DNA of 6,185 bases. It comes from Oscillospiraceae bacterium. Lineage in GTDB: Bacteria; Bacillota; Clostridia; Oscillospirales; Acutalibacteraceae. Shown here piece by piece: positions 5,728-6,185 of the stretch. The translations under genes were made by a program, and so were the position numbers. Where the stretch lies: the NCBI GenBank assembly GCA_029004655.1, contig JAQVYP010000105.1:1-6185 (forward strand). Reading direction: 5' to 3'. How positions within the stretch are numbered: the first letter of the stretch is position 1; every line of letters starts with the position of its first letter. The notes beneath the pieces were generated by a model that was not told the DNA's origin, did not search any database, and was given only the letters and a program-made list of their open reading frames with translations.

Positions 5728-6185
5728 TTGCTAGAAGACGACATCAAAATTGCTGGGGAACATCCTTCCGATGATATCAAAAAAAATCGCAACAATAATT
5801 ATAATTCTGCCGAAATGGAGCGTGAAACTGAAAACGGTAACATAGAACGTGCAAAAAAATTCGGTCAGACAATCGCAAATGAAGTCATACGCTCAGTTAA
5901 TATGTTTGTTAGTGATGAGGAACAGTCAAAAAATGCGGAGCTGAGATTACAAAGAGGCATTTTGCTTACATTTACAGCTGTTGCCGGAATCGAAAGAATA
6001 TGCAAAAGCCAAATGTTATCTAATGTTGCCAAAAGTAGCTTTTATCAAGTGCTTTCAGAGGAAGCTCAGGAGCTATATCGATGTATGGTGGACACAGGTG
6101 CGTTTTCATTTTATTATCTTGCATTTAGAAGAGGGATTGAGGTAGATCGTCGTATCGGTCAGACATTTGCAATGCTGTGTTCGCA
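5728..6185 (+). CDS. Unidentified protein, 3'-truncated by the window end
   Basis: An uninterrupted frame of 152 codons plus two bases runs from a probable TTG start at 5728 to the window end. Coding support comes from the well-placed ribosome binding site, the one-base gap after the TSCPD gene and over 450 bases without a stop in AT-rich DNA. I do not recognise the family. Visible sequence: a hydrophilic, Asn- and Glu-rich N-terminal stretch (about 1-50), then likely helical sequence with NEVIRSVNMFVSDEEQ (51-66), a moderately hydrophobic segment LLTFTAVAGIERI (79-91) and VLSEEAQELYRCM (107-119) before FSFYYLAFRRGIE (125-137). There is no signal peptide and no clear membrane span. GQT[IF]A occurs twice (about 46-50 and 144-148). 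Its position suggests co-expression with the TSCPD protein, but the role is unknown. Confidence 0.75.
   Translation, partial: MLEDDIKIAGEHPSDDIKKNRNNNYNSAEMERETENGNIERAKKFGQTIANEVIRSVNMFVSDEEQSKNAELRLQRGILLTFTAVAGIERICKSQMLSNVAKSSFYQVLSEEAQELYRCMVDTGAFSFYYLAFRRGIEVDRRIGQTFAMLCS

Noticed and set aside
5861..6165. 11-base direct repeat TCGGTCAGACA at 5861-5871 and 6155-6165
   Set aside because: Both copies are in the same frame of the last gene and encode GQT; there are only two copies with no spacing pattern, so it is more likely protein-level similarity or chance than a DNA repeat.
1..6185. CRISPR array, tRNA, rRNA, riboswitch or defence system
   Set aside because: I saw no regularly spaced repeats, tRNA-like cloverleaf or known riboswitch core, and the coding frames are housekeeping or small metabolic genes.

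Overview
The window is AT-rich, densely coded, and every gene lies on the + strand. It looks like the chromosome of a low-GC Gram-positive bacterium, most likely a member of the class Clostridia (Bacillota). The reasons are the order dGTPase-like gene / DNA primase / primary sigma factor, strong purine-rich ribosome binding sites, and the Rrf2 regulator, short NAD-type malic enzyme and small four-Cys TSCPD protein seen here. I infer the lineage from protein character and gene order; no rRNA or other direct marker is present.

Layout. Positions 1-669 hold the 3' part of a dgt-type HD-domain nucleotide triphosphohydrolase gene, whose 5' end lies outside the window. dnaG (714-2486, complete DNA primase) follows after 44 bases, then rpoD/sigA (best start 2526, end 3617). 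Together these form a macromolecular-synthesis operon: nucleotide pool control, replication priming and housekeeping transcription initiation. After an 82-base gap with a small palindrome come an Rrf2-family regulator carrying a Cys cluster (3700-4101) and, 16 bases later, a stand-alone malic enzyme (best start 4118, end 5290). Their spacing suggests a two-gene transcription unit, perhaps under redox or Fe-S control.

Positions 5298-5448 form one large imperfect palindrome. It has matching 21-base ends, a central hairpin and a TA on each side, so it resembles a non-autonomous miniature transposable element (MITE) inserted between the malic enzyme and the next gene. Downstream are a small Cys-rich TSCPD-domain protein (5469-5726) and, one base after its stop codon, a gene that probably starts at TTG (5728) and runs off the end of the window. 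I do not recognise the product of that last gene.

Most of the window is ordinary core genome. The items worth a second look are the MITE-like element, the unusual acidic N-terminus of the sigma factor, the Rrf2/malic enzyme pairing with its possible operator, and the unidentified gene at the end. I did not find a novel defence, CRISPR or mobile gene system.
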